Assembly: GCA_964023275.1 (NCBI GenBank)
Contig: OZ029915.1
Span: 18,577,775 to 18,641,774 of the forward strand
DNA from: Norana najaformis
Lineage: Eukaryota; Annelida; Clitellata; Crassiclitellata; Hormogastridae
Direction: 5' to 3'
DNA length: 64,000 nucleotides
Position numbers and translations under genes: made by a program. Below are positions 12,301 to 22,069 of this stretch, one piece after another (within the stretch, counting starts at the first letter, position 1; each line of letters opens with the position of its first letter). A model generated the notes under the pieces. The model saw nothing but the letters and a program-made list of their open reading frames with translations, was not told the origin of the DNA and searched no databases.

Positions 12301-15300
12301 CATTTCACCAAAAGTCATCTCGAAAGAATGCACAAGTGTAAGTTTGGAATTAATGGAAAATTAGTTTTAATTATTAGATATGTTGTTATTGAGCAACTAC
12401 TAAATATTAATGACTTTGAAGAAAAAGTTCTGGTCAATATTTATGTCAAAAGGAACAAAATCAGAGGTAAGCCCTGCAAAAAAATTGCACTTTAATTTTT
12501 ACCATATATTTCATTGGCACCCTACTGACTGTTTATCATTCCCTCAGTATTGCAGTCATTCAATGCCACCTGGCAACTAGCAGAAAATACAATGTCTTGA
12601 GCAGTACTGCTCTTCTAGCCTAGACCATAACAAAGTTCTGAAAATCTGAATAAAATGTATTGCCACATATTAGTGTAATTTTAAATCAATAACAGGATTT
12701 CAACTTTCAGTTCATAAAAACAGATGAGTAGAGATTCAAATGAAATCTTTTCACCCTTGTGTTTGGTCACTGAAAGTGTACAAAACATGCCAGAAATGCA
12801 TTGTTGTAATTTGCATCTTGTCTCATGCATGTGACTGCATGGTCTATTTGCGTCTGTGTGAGCGTGATATTTCTGATGATGATACAGCATGTTTTAAGTA
12901 CACTTGTATTAGAAGTTTCAATGATGTCATGCCAACGAGTCACTGAATTGTTGACGTGCATCTGATTGGCTTCTGGCACCCTGCAAGCAGGCAGGCCGAC
13001 ATCAGCAGTGATTCCTGCTGGATGCACATTTTATTATGCGAGTGCTCTCGTGGGAAAACGTCAAGCCAATGTTGTGATGAGTCAGCGGGTCTTTGGAAAA
13101 TCCACTCTTGCGCAACAAGAGGAGGCATGTCTAGGCTTGTCTGCTGACTTGGTGGGAAAGAGCCTGTATAGAGCGAATACGGGTGCATTGTGAGAACGCA
13201 AAATGTTTTTGTAGTTGCAGTCTGTCATGTGCTCAGTTGATAGTTTGAGTTACAATGTCATGGATAAGAATCGCTCTTAGACGCTATGCTGACGTTCAAA
13301 GTACTGTTGTCATAGAACTGTTCAATTATTCAAGTATAAATCCACGTGCCTTTTCTCAAGTTAACACCAAGCTACACATCGGGCAAGTTGCAGGTTAAAA
13401 GACCAATCGAGTGGCAACTGCTAACAATTGTCGACAGTCTGATTTAATTTCTGTGTGTTTTTTAAAGACTTATTCAAATCTTAACATGTTTCAATTGTAT
13501 CAGATTGTTTAAATTTATATGCAGTGTCTCACATCATGAGCAGAAAGTTGCAGCTTTAATCCATGCAAATAAGAAGTTTTCTGCATTTTTAATAAGTACA
13601 TGAGCTCAAAAACTGCTCCTGGCCAATCTGTAAGGCCTGAATACAATTATAACTGTAAAGATTTATTTCAGTCACAATTAAAAGAAAGTTCAGTAGCGAT
13701 AAAGTAAGTAAATTTGCTGTGAGGTGTGTAGAAGGGAAACAGTCTGGGCAGAGAGAACCTGAAAAAGTCAAGAATGGAGTAGGTTGCATAAGATTTTGAC
13801 ACTTAAACTGACTAGTGTGACTGTCTGAGATCAAGAAAGGGAAACCGTAATGACATGGACAACCTATGATAATATAAAAAAGACTATTAAGCCAGGCCTT
13901 GGCTTCCACCTGCTCACCACTGAAGCGTCTCTGTAGACGTCTCTCTTCCAGAGCCAGCACAGCTTTTTGCTTCAACTGAGAGCGTGGAAGACTTCCAGGG
14001 ATGCTAAGGAACAAGAGAAATCCAGTTATCAGTAGCCAACAATCACCCACAGCTCAGTAATTACCAATATTTTAATACAATTAGAAGCCACACCCAATTG
14101 TCCTTGAGCATCCACTCACGGCTCATTAATTACCAGTATTTTAAAACGATTAGAAGCCCAACAGTCTTTGATCATCCATTCACGACTCAATAATTATCAG
14201 TATTTAAAGAAGAAATGCTCAATCCACATTTCTACAGAGAATACACATTTAAAAGAATGTACAGCCAAATACAGAATATCCATGCATACAAAGGCTAAGT
14301 CACCTTTACCATTGGTATCTTGGCCTATTTAGTACAGGCAGACCATCGTAGGGTTGGTAGTCCAATTAGTACAGCAAATCAAATGATACTAATGCACTCG
14401 GAGAACAGGTGACGTATAATGTCACCTCAGGTAATTTCATGTGACCGCAACTCAGTAGTGCCAGAGTTCTGTGGGTTGCAGACACATTAAAAGCAGAATT
14501 GGTGTTATCTAAATATTTTTATGAGGTGTAAAGCCAGCCATAGTCCATGCAGAGACATTACAGAGACAGCGAGAGAAACAGGGACATGGATGGCGGGCGG
14601 TATGGAGAAGGGAAGACAGAAAGGACAGAAAAAAGGGAAGGAGGGAGGATATATAAGTAGGTGAGAAAGGAGGGGAGAGAGGGAGGAAAGGGAGGCAGGT
14701 AGGGAGGAATAGTGATACAAAAGCATAGCAAAAGAGAAGCAACAGAGGAGTTTCTCCAGAATGGAGTTGTGCTTAACTAGTGTACACAGATGCTCTGAGT
14801 GGGAGAGACTAGTTACTAAATGTTAACTTAACTCATGAATATTAATTCTTCTAGATTCTTAGCTACAAGTAAGCCCAATCATTATTACCGATTGGTGAAT
14901 CATGTACAAACATGTACAACTAACTGGTCGATGCTTGAGAACATCCATAATCCAAATGACTCCTTCCATATCTTGAATAATGTATATAAAACTAAATATT
15001 CTGCAAACGGTAAATGCTACCCCTATTCTTGTACATGTTACACTTTAAGGAGTTATTATAATCACAAACTGTAACTCAAGAAGCTTACTTTAGTCGATAA
15101 TGTTCTCTTAATTCAGTGACAAAGAAGCAGAATTCTCCAAACGTTATGTGGTCCACAGGAACTCTTCCAGACTGTTCACATGCAATATGGACAAGCTCAT
15201 GAACTACAATAAACACATTCCTTGCACCATCAGAAAGCAAGGTGCGACCCTCAATATTTTTTCATTCCTGCGAAAAGCCATACTAAATCACATATAGCTG

Positions 15301-15592
15301 CAGCAGCAAAGTTCACACAAAGAAACCCACCCAGACTAGCTAAAGCAGCTGAAAAACTAATAAATTAATGCACTCAATCAAATCTACAAATGGCCAATAA
15401 GAACCAGTTACAGTCCAAAATATACTCCATTGCAACGGCTTTGTATAAATTTAGCGACAAGTTGACCAGAACAGATACTTACTCTGTGAGTGAGTGGGAA
15501 AAAGGTCGATACTGTTAAGAACAAGGCGAATCTTTTGATGCACAAGGACTTGATTCTCACTCATGTAACTTTTAAATATTTCCCATAGCTGC
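347..15592 (-). CDS. Nucleoside 2-deoxyribosyltransferase-like domain protein, spliced, partial (3' end outside window)
   Basis: The exons in transcript order are 15592-15483, 15348-15089, 14003-13910, 9542-9522 (microexon), 8813-8768, 5987-5896, 4708-4655, 3475-3397 and 425-347. Each is bounded by AG/GT, and phases match at every junction once the frameshift in exon 15348-15089 is allowed for. The C-terminal part reads like the nucleoside 2-deoxyribosyltransferase-like fold: VFLGGSCNPTTWRHDIAIPF near its start, YNP-QVSNWRPEL across a junction, then FFVVDNQTRSTASMVEAAY and GRQLILVIKKFQMP. The Asp in VVD and the Glu in MVEAAY sit where family members have active-site acids. Known enzymes cleave or transfer the N-glycosidic bond of deoxynucleosides, but activity here is inference. 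The N-terminal part (LWEIFKSYMSENQ, VFIVVHELVHIACEQSG, an Arg/Glu-rich stretch) is unrecognised. The last exon ends in phase 2 with a good donor, so coding continues beyond position 1. The microexon and exon 8813-8768 are the least certain. Confidence 0.8.
426..1744. other. Intron sequence, no feature seen
   Basis: AT-rich non-coding DNA upstream (in minus sense) of the last visible exon of the deoxyribosyltransferase-like gene. A pair of TAGGCCTA octamers lies near 1096-1112. Short open frames here show no family resemblance. Confidence 0.5.
1745..3080 (+). pseudogene. Degenerate L2/Rex1-like LINE, reverse transcriptase remnant
   Basis: Stop-riddled plus-strand translations follow the order of a LINE reverse transcriptase. 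They run NYRPIFNLSFISKIVEKYV near 1765, a decayed AFDTVDH-like step near 1950, a GSVLGP-like step near 2130, TTVHDLCVTLDQQLTF near 2440-2485, and the thumb-region signatures LHWLSVQKCTEFKILLL and APSYLKQLHN near 2740-2840. It is an old dead insertion in an intron of the minus-strand gene. Confidence 0.75.
3871..4274. repeat. Tandem duplication, 198 bp plus 206 bp
   Basis: 3871-4068 repeats almost perfectly as 4069-4274. The second copy carries 8 extra bases (attatgtg) after 'gacagtg'. The copies abut directly. The unit contains a short inverted pair (ggtggat...atccacc). Near-identity implies a recent event. It lies in the intron between exons 4655-4708 and 3397-3475. Confidence 0.95.
4589..4612. 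repeat. (ATG)n microsatellite
   Basis: A short run of ATG/ACG triplets just left of exon 4655-4708. Confidence 0.8.
4975..5297. repeat. Polypyrimidine tract of about 320 bp
   Basis: The plus strand is almost entirely C and T, in irregular tccctc/ttccc units, interrupted mainly by one short A-rich patch near 5112. In the sense of the minus-strand gene it is a GA-rich intronic purine tract upstream of exon 4655-4708. Confidence 0.9.
5988..6440. other. Intron sequence, no gene seen
   Basis: AT-rich intron upstream (minus sense) of exon 5896-5987, with runs of 'aaaatctaa'. No coding or mobile-element signature recognised. Confidence 0.45.
6468..6648. repeat. Minisatellite with a unit of about 29 bp, about six copies
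   Basis: Successive units resemble tcattttggaggagttccag followed by aaccagccc. They diverge toward the right end. Because 29 is not a multiple of three, each unit shifts frame, so the short open frame across it is not a repeat protein. Confidence 0.9.
6650..8600. other. Intron sequence without a supported gene
   Basis: Mostly unique AT-rich sequence. Short frames near 6745-7177 occur on both strands, but none has conserved residues or paired splice sites that I can defend. Confidence 0.4.
8608..8704. repeat. Imperfect foldback (about 21-bp arms, about 55-bp loop)
   Basis: The left arm begins GGTTGAAGACGACTG. The right arm ends CAGTTGTCTTCAACC, its near-exact reverse complement. It could be a small MITE remnant or a structured intronic element. 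No flanking duplication was identified. Confidence 0.6.
9543..11530. other. Intron sequence, no gene seen
   Basis: Unique AT-rich DNA between the microexon at 9522-9542 and the element at 11533. Short frames around 10546-11184 show no recognisable family. Confidence 0.4.
11533..12165. mobile_element. Non-autonomous TA-flanked DNA transposon (pogo/Tc1-like)
   Basis: The left end CAGTGAGGACGTGTTAACGC and the inverted right end CAGTGTGGACGAGTTAACGT form terminal inverted repeats, flanked on both sides by TA (11531-11532 and 12166-12167). TA duplication with a CAGTG-type end is typical of pogo/Tigger relatives in the Tc1/mariner superfamily. The 633-bp body has no transposase signature. Its middle (about 11650-11880) is a GC-rich foreign-looking block with incidental open frames. 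Confidence 0.8.
12168..13909. other. Intron sequence, no gene seen
   Basis: Between the TA-flanked element and exon 13910-14003. Overlapping frames on both strands at 12.7-13.2 kb lack family signatures. The minus-strand frame reaching 13589 is a read-through of the real exon past its donor. Confidence 0.4.
14570..14712. repeat. Purine-rich tract
   Basis: About 140 bases of G and A in gaggga/gaaag units on the plus strand, in the intron between exons 13910-14003 and 15089-15348. The pyrimidine-rich complement yields spurious Ser/Leu/Pro-rich frames. Confidence 0.8.
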
Positions 15593-16137
15593 CTAAGTAG
15601 AATAAAAAAACAAAATACATTAGATCCAGCTTTTTGTGAATTAGCTTATAGCTAAAGAAAAATGTCTATGTGTCCATAAGCTGTATCCCTGTTGTATTAC
15701 TATGAAATGAAACTGAACACTGAACACTTTTATTATGTAAATGTACCAGCTCACATGTGTGCACATATGTCTGTAGCTCATAACTGTACGTTTATACAGT
15801 GCCTCTTCAAGAGAAACTCCTCAGATGTGCTCCAAACCCGACAACATAAATACACAACCGAGCAAGATGGTATCAACTGTTGACAGAGTAGAGGCAAAGC
15901 AGACCAAATGAAGCTTGTGTCATAGGTGCTGGTCAAAAGATGATGAAACAACCATAGCATAGCTTCTGTGCAGTATTTGTGAAAGTTCAGAACAGCAACG
16001 ATCAGACCACAATAGATACAGAATATACTGAGATGTAGAACTTTGTGAGAAATGATGGAGCACAGCAATCCAGAAAACTATATATGAACATAAAGATCTC
16101 AAGGTGTCTTTGCATGGGCAACCAACACATGAAACTA

Positions 16138-17560
16138 CCATATAAACTCGACTATAAGTCGAGAAATTTATGTCTATTTCAGGACTACGAAAAAGGCCTT
16201 CGACTTATACTCGAGAGACAAAATAGGCGGAAGATTTTCGGACCGAATATTCAACATTATGAAAATGGCCTTAAAAAATAAACGCTCATTTTATTTTAGT
16301 TGTCTTTCTTTTTATATCGTTTTTCAAGAAAAATCACATTTCAACAAATTACTGACTACATACAGATCAAAACGAACTATTCTTCTCTTATAACAATATT
16401 ATTATATACCGGTACTTCTACAATATATTTCATGCATCGAAAACGATGTCCTTTATTATCACTTGCTGAGACCTCTGCCAAAAGAAATCAAATATCATGG
16501 ATACGCGCAGTAATGTCGAGCAAGAGTAAGACCTCCAACATAGGTGTAGAGATGTGTGCAAAACGAGGGAGTAGGGCTGTGAGCCTAGGTGATAAACCGT
16601 TTGAAAGGGGAAAGTCGCTGCATGGGGAGTCTCATAAGAAGCGATTGCAGAGATCATATTTCTAAGAGATTAAAGACAACTGATTCTGGCTGAAATGAAA
16701 TAATTTACTCCATTCTGATATTTGAATATTGCAAATTATATGCCATTGTAAATGCACTTGGTAATATTTATTTATAGGCCTATAGTGAAATTTGCTTGCA
16801 ATAAGCTGATTGGTCCTCTTGACTGATCCCGGCGATTCAATTCGCTTCCTACCAATTCTTTCCAGAAATTCTGTATAAAGCCCATCCATATATTACGTAT
16901 GCAATGAGGGGAAGGGGTGATCGGATTTCGGCAATTTTGCATACGGGTGCGTACGGCGAGGGGGTGGGTCTCGACAAAATGTGTACGTACGCAAAATAAA
17001 TTTCCACATTAGCCTATTTATAACACTGTATTATCCTATAGTCGTCCGATGGAATTTATTACATTATATAAAAGCACAGATCTATAGCAAGATTTGACAG
17101 AACCCTGAAAGATTAATGGAATGCAGGTCAGAAAATTCGCCCTCACATCACTGCCATCGCCTTCTGGATGTCTTCTTTGACCAGTCAGGCACTACTAAGG
17201 GGTGTAAGCCGACCCGCTAAATTAGTTCCTTCAGTTACAAAACCATATACATGTACCTTATGTACATATGGTTTTGTAAATATGGAGTGGATACGTATAT
17301 ACCCATATTCGTATAGTCGTCCTTTATAATTATATTCCCCAAAGTCTCTGCATGCTAGCCGAAGAAAGCTCCCTCTGTTAAATATATGATGGGTATGAAA
17401 AAATAATTTTCTTTGCATACGTAATGTATGGACGGGCCTATATTATAAGGCTGTATATATGGGTTCGACTTATATTCGAGCCGTCGATTTTGGACGCTTT
17501 TTTCTCAAAAAAGTACACTTCGACTTATACTTGAATAGACTTATAGTCGGGTATATATGG
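16138..17560. mobile_element. TA-flanked transposon with 23-bp inverted repeats, no intact transposase
   Basis: The left end CCATATAAACTCGACTATAA and inverted right end CCATATATACCCGACTATAA match at about 21 of 23 positions. TA dinucleotides flank both (16136-16137 and 17561-17562). Subterminal copies of CGACTTATA(C/T)TCGAG lie inside both ends (near 16200 and 17467). The 1.42-kb body carries a second inverted-repeat element (16881-17436) and no transposase I recognise. Confidence 0.75.
16881..17436. mobile_element. Nested 556-bp inverted-repeat element (MITE-like)
   Basis: The left end CCCATCCATATATTACGTAT and inverted right end CCCGTCCATACATTACGTAT share about 22 of 26 bases. It lies wholly inside the 16138-17560 element, so it inserted later or was captured. 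The right half holds palindromic 'tacatgtaccttatgtacatat'-like sequence near 17250. I could not define its target duplication. Confidence 0.65.
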
Positions 17561-17629
17561 TAGATACAAGCCCAAACTTAGGAATTTCCATAAACATTGA
17601 ACTGCAGCATACTGGACTGATACCAACTG

Positions 17630-18086
17630 GCAAATGTGAAAAAATGAAGCAATCACAGGCAAAGTCAGAGAGGGAAAACTTCAGCAACTTAAAGCTGGAT
17701 TTGTCAAGCAATGAAATTTGTTTCTTGATATTAACAAATTTAGCACAGATTAGGTATGAGCAAGTTTTGTAATTAGCGAAGTGATCGCCAAATCTTCGAG
17801 GCCTTATATAGAAGGCCAGTTCATAACAGAATGTCTTGTGAAAGCTAGTGAAATTTTACGTCCTAAGAGGAAGAAAGTTTCTGAAGGTGTGAGCTTGTCT
17901 GTCAATACAGTTGCCAGCAGGATTAAAGATTTATCAGACAACGTGCAAAAGCAATTAATTCATATGGCACAAAGCTTTTAATCATTTTCAACCGCTCTTG
18001 ATGACAGTACAGATGTGCAGTCTTTATTTGAGGTGTAGAATGCAATTTGAATATAATCAAAGAATTGCTCAACTTAACGTCATTGA
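17630..18086 (+). pseudogene. hAT-family transposase remnant, 5' part
   Basis: Frames read SLIAKSSRPYIEGQFI-like sequence (17781 on), then ILRPKRKKVSEGVSLSVNTV, ASRIKDLSDNVQKQLIHMAQ, a decayed ALDDSTDV step near 17985-18010 and NIIKELLNLTSL at 18050-18085. This is the order in the ZBED5/GTF2IRD2-type hAT transposases. Several stops are present. The RTE element at 18087 interrupts it, and it resumes at 19120. Confidence 0.8.
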
Positions 18087-19119
18087 GGAAGTTAATGCAT
18101 GCACTTACACGACTGGGTGTGGACTGGAAAGACAGAAGGCTTATAGGAAACCTGTACATGGGCCAGAAAGTAAGGATAAGAATCGAGGGAGAACACTCGG
18201 AGCCTGGAAAAATAGGTAGAGGAGTGAGACAAGGTTGCCCACTTTCACCACTGCTTTTCAACATATACATTGAAGAACTTATAAGAAAGGCATTGGAGGA
18301 CATGACAGTGGGAATAAAGGTGCGGGGCAGGTTGCTGAATGCTCTGAGGTTTGCAAACGATCAGGCGATTTGGCGAGTAGTCAAGAGGGTTTGCAGAGAA
18401 TGATGGACGGTCTGAATAGTGTCTCGACAGAATATGAAATGAAAATTAACATCAAAAAGACAAAGGTTATGAAGATAAGTAAAAAAGAGGTAACGACAGT
18501 CAGGATCACTATAAATGATGAGGAAATAGAACAGGTTGGGGAATTCTGCTACCTGGGAAGTGTGGTTACACAAGATGCGAAATGCCATGCTGAAATAAAA
18601 AGGAGAATAGCTATGGGAAAGGACGCATTCTATAAAAGGAGGGAACTAATGAGAGGGAAACTAAATCAGAACCTGAAGAAACGACTGGTGAAAACCTTGG
18701 TTTGGAGCGTGGTTCTGTATGGATCAGAAACATGGACACTGAGAAAGGAAGACATCAGAAGATTGGAAGCATTTGAGATGTGGATATGGCGCAGGATGGA
18801 GAGAGTCAGCTGGACGGAGCACATTACAAATGAGGAGATACTGCAAAGAGTAGAGGAAGAAAGATCTTTGGTGGGAACAATTAGAAGTCGACAGAGGAAA
18901 TGGATTGGCCACATAATGAGAGGGGACTCACTCGTAAGAACTATTATCGAGGGAAGAATGGAGGGACGAAAAACAAGAGGAAGACCTAGACAGATGCTGC
19001 TGGACTGGATGATCACGGCTGGATACACCGGACTGAAAAGAGATGCTCAGCACCGTGAAGAATGGCGCCATTGGACGTATGAACCTGCCTAAAGGGCAGA
19101 GAACCACAAGAAGAAGAAT
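18087..19119 (+). mobile_element. RTE-clade retrotransposon, 5'-truncated, inserted in the hAT transposase
   Basis: It starts inside the reverse transcriptase (KLMHALTRLGVDWKDRRLIG, then [18 protein letters not shown]), with a decayed catalytic FADD step (FAND, followed by a frame change near 18370). The thumb and C-terminus are open for 240 codons ([62 protein letters not shown]). It ends in a short AAG-rich tail, typical of RTE 3' ends. The direct repeat GTCATTGA flanks it at 18079-18086 and 19120-19127. It lacks the endonuclease, so this copy is dead. Confidence 0.92.
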
Positions 19120-19440
19120 GTCATTGAAGGTTATGACCACAGGCCATGACATAAAGATACACAAACGTGTATCTTTGGCTACAGATGGAGCCCCATCAAT
19201 ATGCTCTGAAAAAGTTGGTGTGATTGGATTGATGAAAACTTAACTGAGCAAATCTCATATATATGAGGGATTAATTCCACTAGCACACGCTGAATTTTGC
19301 ACCAAGACAATAAATCCGTGTTAAGGTCAAGACTTACTGATGAACATTTACAAGCAACACTTAGATTGGTTTCATCTCAATCCTAACATTGATGCTCTGG
19401 CTGAGGCAAATCACTGCCAGTTAAGTACTCAAAGGAAATG
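19120..19440 (+). pseudogene. hAT-family transposase remnant, 3' part
   Basis: It resumes exactly where the 5' part stops: KVMTTGHDI, then SLATDGAPSICSEKVGVIGL (the ATDGAP-type hAT signature), PLAHAEFCTKT, and a C-terminal LTDEHLQATLRLVSS/NIDALAEANHCQLS block. Stops and frame changes confirm decay. Confidence 0.8.
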
Positions 19441-19689
19441 ACTAAAAGTAAGTCTATATGTATTAACTTACAGTTTTCAAAAAGATAAACAATTAACTTT
19501 GATTAATACTGTGTTGCTCTTAATTTCTCCATTTCTGATTTATTTTGTATCGCAAAATGACTACAATTAACTGACGTGGCCTGCAAACAAATGTACTAGC
19601 CTTTGTTTGGCCCTTAGGGTGATTTGAGATCCCTGCTCTAGAAGCATGTTCAGCATAAAGTCTTTACTTGTTTAGAGAAGACTATTACC

Positions 19690-19900
19690 TGCCTGGTCTA
19701 GAGTCAGAGTCACACCCAGATCATGCACAGAAGTGGACAAAGACACATCCGGCAGCAAGCTAAGATAGGCAAATCGATATCCAACATCTTGTCTAATGTC
19801 AGTGTTCATATGCCAAAGCACAAACCAGAATCCAAAGCAGTTGTGTGTGCATGTGTTAGAGATGGAATGCCCATATTTAAGTTTTGGTCAAACCTCAAGC
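19690..19900 (-). pseudogene. Short LINE reverse transcriptase fragment
   Basis: The minus-strand translation contains LPDVSLSTSVHDLGVTLTLD, the conserved '(V)RDLGV.LD' step that follows the palm domain in L2/CR1-type LINEs. Little else survives. Confidence 0.6.
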
Positions 19901-20167
19901 CACAGTAATAACCAACACCCAACCTTCTGTGACAGTACTGAACTTATTAAGCAGATATTGCCACTAATCTCTTGTAATGCACATTAACCATTAGAGTAAT
20001 AGAGCATTTTTCTTAGAATACAAATGTGCCTTAGGAGCTGTAGGTTTAAAAGAACTTTTAAAAAATTATCTAATTATTATTTATCATTCATGCAATATAA
20101 ACAGTTTTATATTCCATGGAAGGCCTGCATATTTTTGGACAAAAATCAAATTTAGCTAAGGACTGGT

Positions 20168-20240
20168 ACATCAAGTAAGTAAGTAAGTAAGACATTTGTT
20201 GAGATGCCATGTGTCCTTTGGCTGAGCAAGGAATCATAGG
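20168..20240 (-). repeat. (TTAC)n-tailed retroelement 3' end
   Basis: The sequence taagtaagtaagtaagacat, then ttgttgagatgccatgtgtcc and ggctgagcaaggaatc, recurs in the opposite orientation at 59408-59466. The (TTAC)n tail marks the 3' end of a LINE or SINE family, here on the minus strand. Confidence 0.75.
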
Positions 20241-20504
20241 AATCAGTTACTTCTGGAGCTCAAATTGCATACGTATGCAAGTGTTGCATGCAGGTGTGAG
20301 AGCCTCACACTTGATTAACAGAGTTAAACATCACATGAAAATCAACATAAGAAAATCTGACGTCATAATCCGAAAGCAGAAATTCTTCCAGTGCCAACAT
20401 AGGTAACTGGAGAAATTGTTTCTGAATAGAAAATGACCCAACCGGTCATGCATCTGATTAAAAATCATGGCAGTTTAATGTCATATGCAATGGTATGCCA
20501 AAAA

Positions 20505-20575
20505 TATGAGTGTGGTGGTGATCAGGATGGTGGTGGTGGTGGGGGTGATGATGATGATTACAATGATGACAATAA
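20505..20575. repeat. Degenerate GGT/GAT microsatellite
   Basis: Runs of ggtggt and gatgat form an imperfect trinucleotide tract. Confidence 0.7.
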
Positions 20576-20579
20576 TGTG

Positions 20580-21250
20580 AAACAGATGACATGTAGCTGG
20601 CTTAAAGTAGCTGTGCTTTCACAGTTTTCAAATTCAAATTTAGAAAAAACTCCAGAAGCCATCACAACATAAAAAGCTCCTTCAAGGACCTTCAATGCAT
20701 CACTTGAAGTCTTTGATCAGTTGAGCAAAAGGATTTGTCAGATGAAAGATTACCAAACATTGAGCTGCCAGTGGCATTATCACTTACAACTAATGCAGGT
20801 CTTTTCACCCCATTGTATGCTGTTGCATACATATTGCATGTACATATAAATGTAATGGGACATTATATATAGCTTCTTTAAAAACCTCACAAATGCACTA
20901 GAAGGTAAGACAGAGATGCAGATGTTGCAAGCAGCAATTTTTGATAGAGAACTCTACTAGAATACACAAAACATTGATGTGTGCAAATTAACTGAGCCTC
21001 AGTGAATGTAATTTAGAATGTTCACCATATTCTCAGAGTTGTTTCTCCAGCAATTCAACCTCTGCAAGCTTATCCTCCTTAATTCAATAGAATTAATGAA
21101 TAATTAATAGAAATAGTGTGTTTTAAAGACTTTTCTAAAGTTCTATGGATGAGAATCCGTGTCAAACAGTTTGCACTGATGTACTAAGGTTCCAACTGAT
21201 TTGGAATAAGACATTCTGATACATCAAGGAAACCAGAAATTAGGCTATGG
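20580..21250. other. Intron sequence, nothing recognised
   Basis: AT-rich DNA. A short minus-strand frame near 21030-21075 reads KLAEVELLEKQL, but it has a stop directly after and no paired splice sites. Confidence 0.4.
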
Positions 21251-21259
21251 TGGGTAAGC

Positions 21260-22060
21260 AAGTTGAAGCCGATAAGTCTTACATTTAGAAGTGAATGACA
21301 TTAACTAAAGAACCAACCAAACAAATAGAACTGGGCAGCGAATTCCAAAGCTTTACACCAGCTACCCAAAATGCCCAAGAGCCCAAAACTGTCCTGATAT
21401 GAGACACAGCAAAATCCAAAGTGTCCATTGATCAAGTGCAATATTTTGTTAGTATGCGTGGTGAACAAGGAGCATAGATAGGTCAGCTGACTTAAACATA
21501 ATGCCTAGTGAACCATACGACAAATTGTAAAATTGGATTCTCTGTTCAATGGCAACCAGTGTAATTATTGCAATATGGGTGAGATATGCTGATATTTAGT
21601 GGTCTCTGTTATGGTTCTCGGCCACAGTTTTGAACATTTGTAGTTAGTGATAATCAATCTTAATGATACCAGTGAGAAGTTAGTAGCAACACTCAAATTG
21701 GCTAGAAACCAGGGCATTAGCTAGTGAAACGAAGACCCCGTTTGAAGGTGTTATCTCATATGTGCAAATGAACCGATTTGCATATTGCCTGAACACAGTC
21801 CAAAAAGACATGGTAGAGTAAGAATTATGCCTAAACTGTGTGCACACTCAGTACAATTAACGAGCAATCACCCAACTGAAGAAATATAAGCCAATAAACT
21901 TTATGGCGTTCCTGACTTCTGCCAAGGAGAAGTAATTTGGTTTTAGGAAGATTCAGAAGAATCCCATTGTAATTCCTGTTACAAGGAAGCAATAATTCAA
22001 ATGGGACAGATGAGGAAAAACTGCTAGACTTGCCAAGACTATATACATGCCTCAAAGTGT
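21260..22060 (-). pseudogene. LINE reverse transcriptase C-terminal remnant
   Basis: Near 21330-21390 the minus strand reads TVLGSWAFWVAGVKLWNSLP, the '(A/V)..LWNSLP' signature near the C-terminus of L2/CR1-type LINE polyproteins. Flanking sequence up to about 22060 is compatible but heavily decayed. Confidence 0.6.
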
Positions 22061-22069
22061 GGCTTCATC

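Noticed and set aside
13589..14050. 153-codon minus-strand frame as one gene
   Set aside because: Only 13910-14003 is coding. Good acceptor and donor sites bound it, and the rest is read-through into introns.
14505..14742. Ser/Leu/Pro-rich minus-strand frames
   Set aside because: They are the complement of the purine-rich tract, not genes.
15778..16141. Minus-strand frames upstream of exon 15592
   Set aside because: A TSEEFLLKRHCIN stretch has exon-like ends, but its phases (1 to 0) do not fit the gene and composition is not coding-like.
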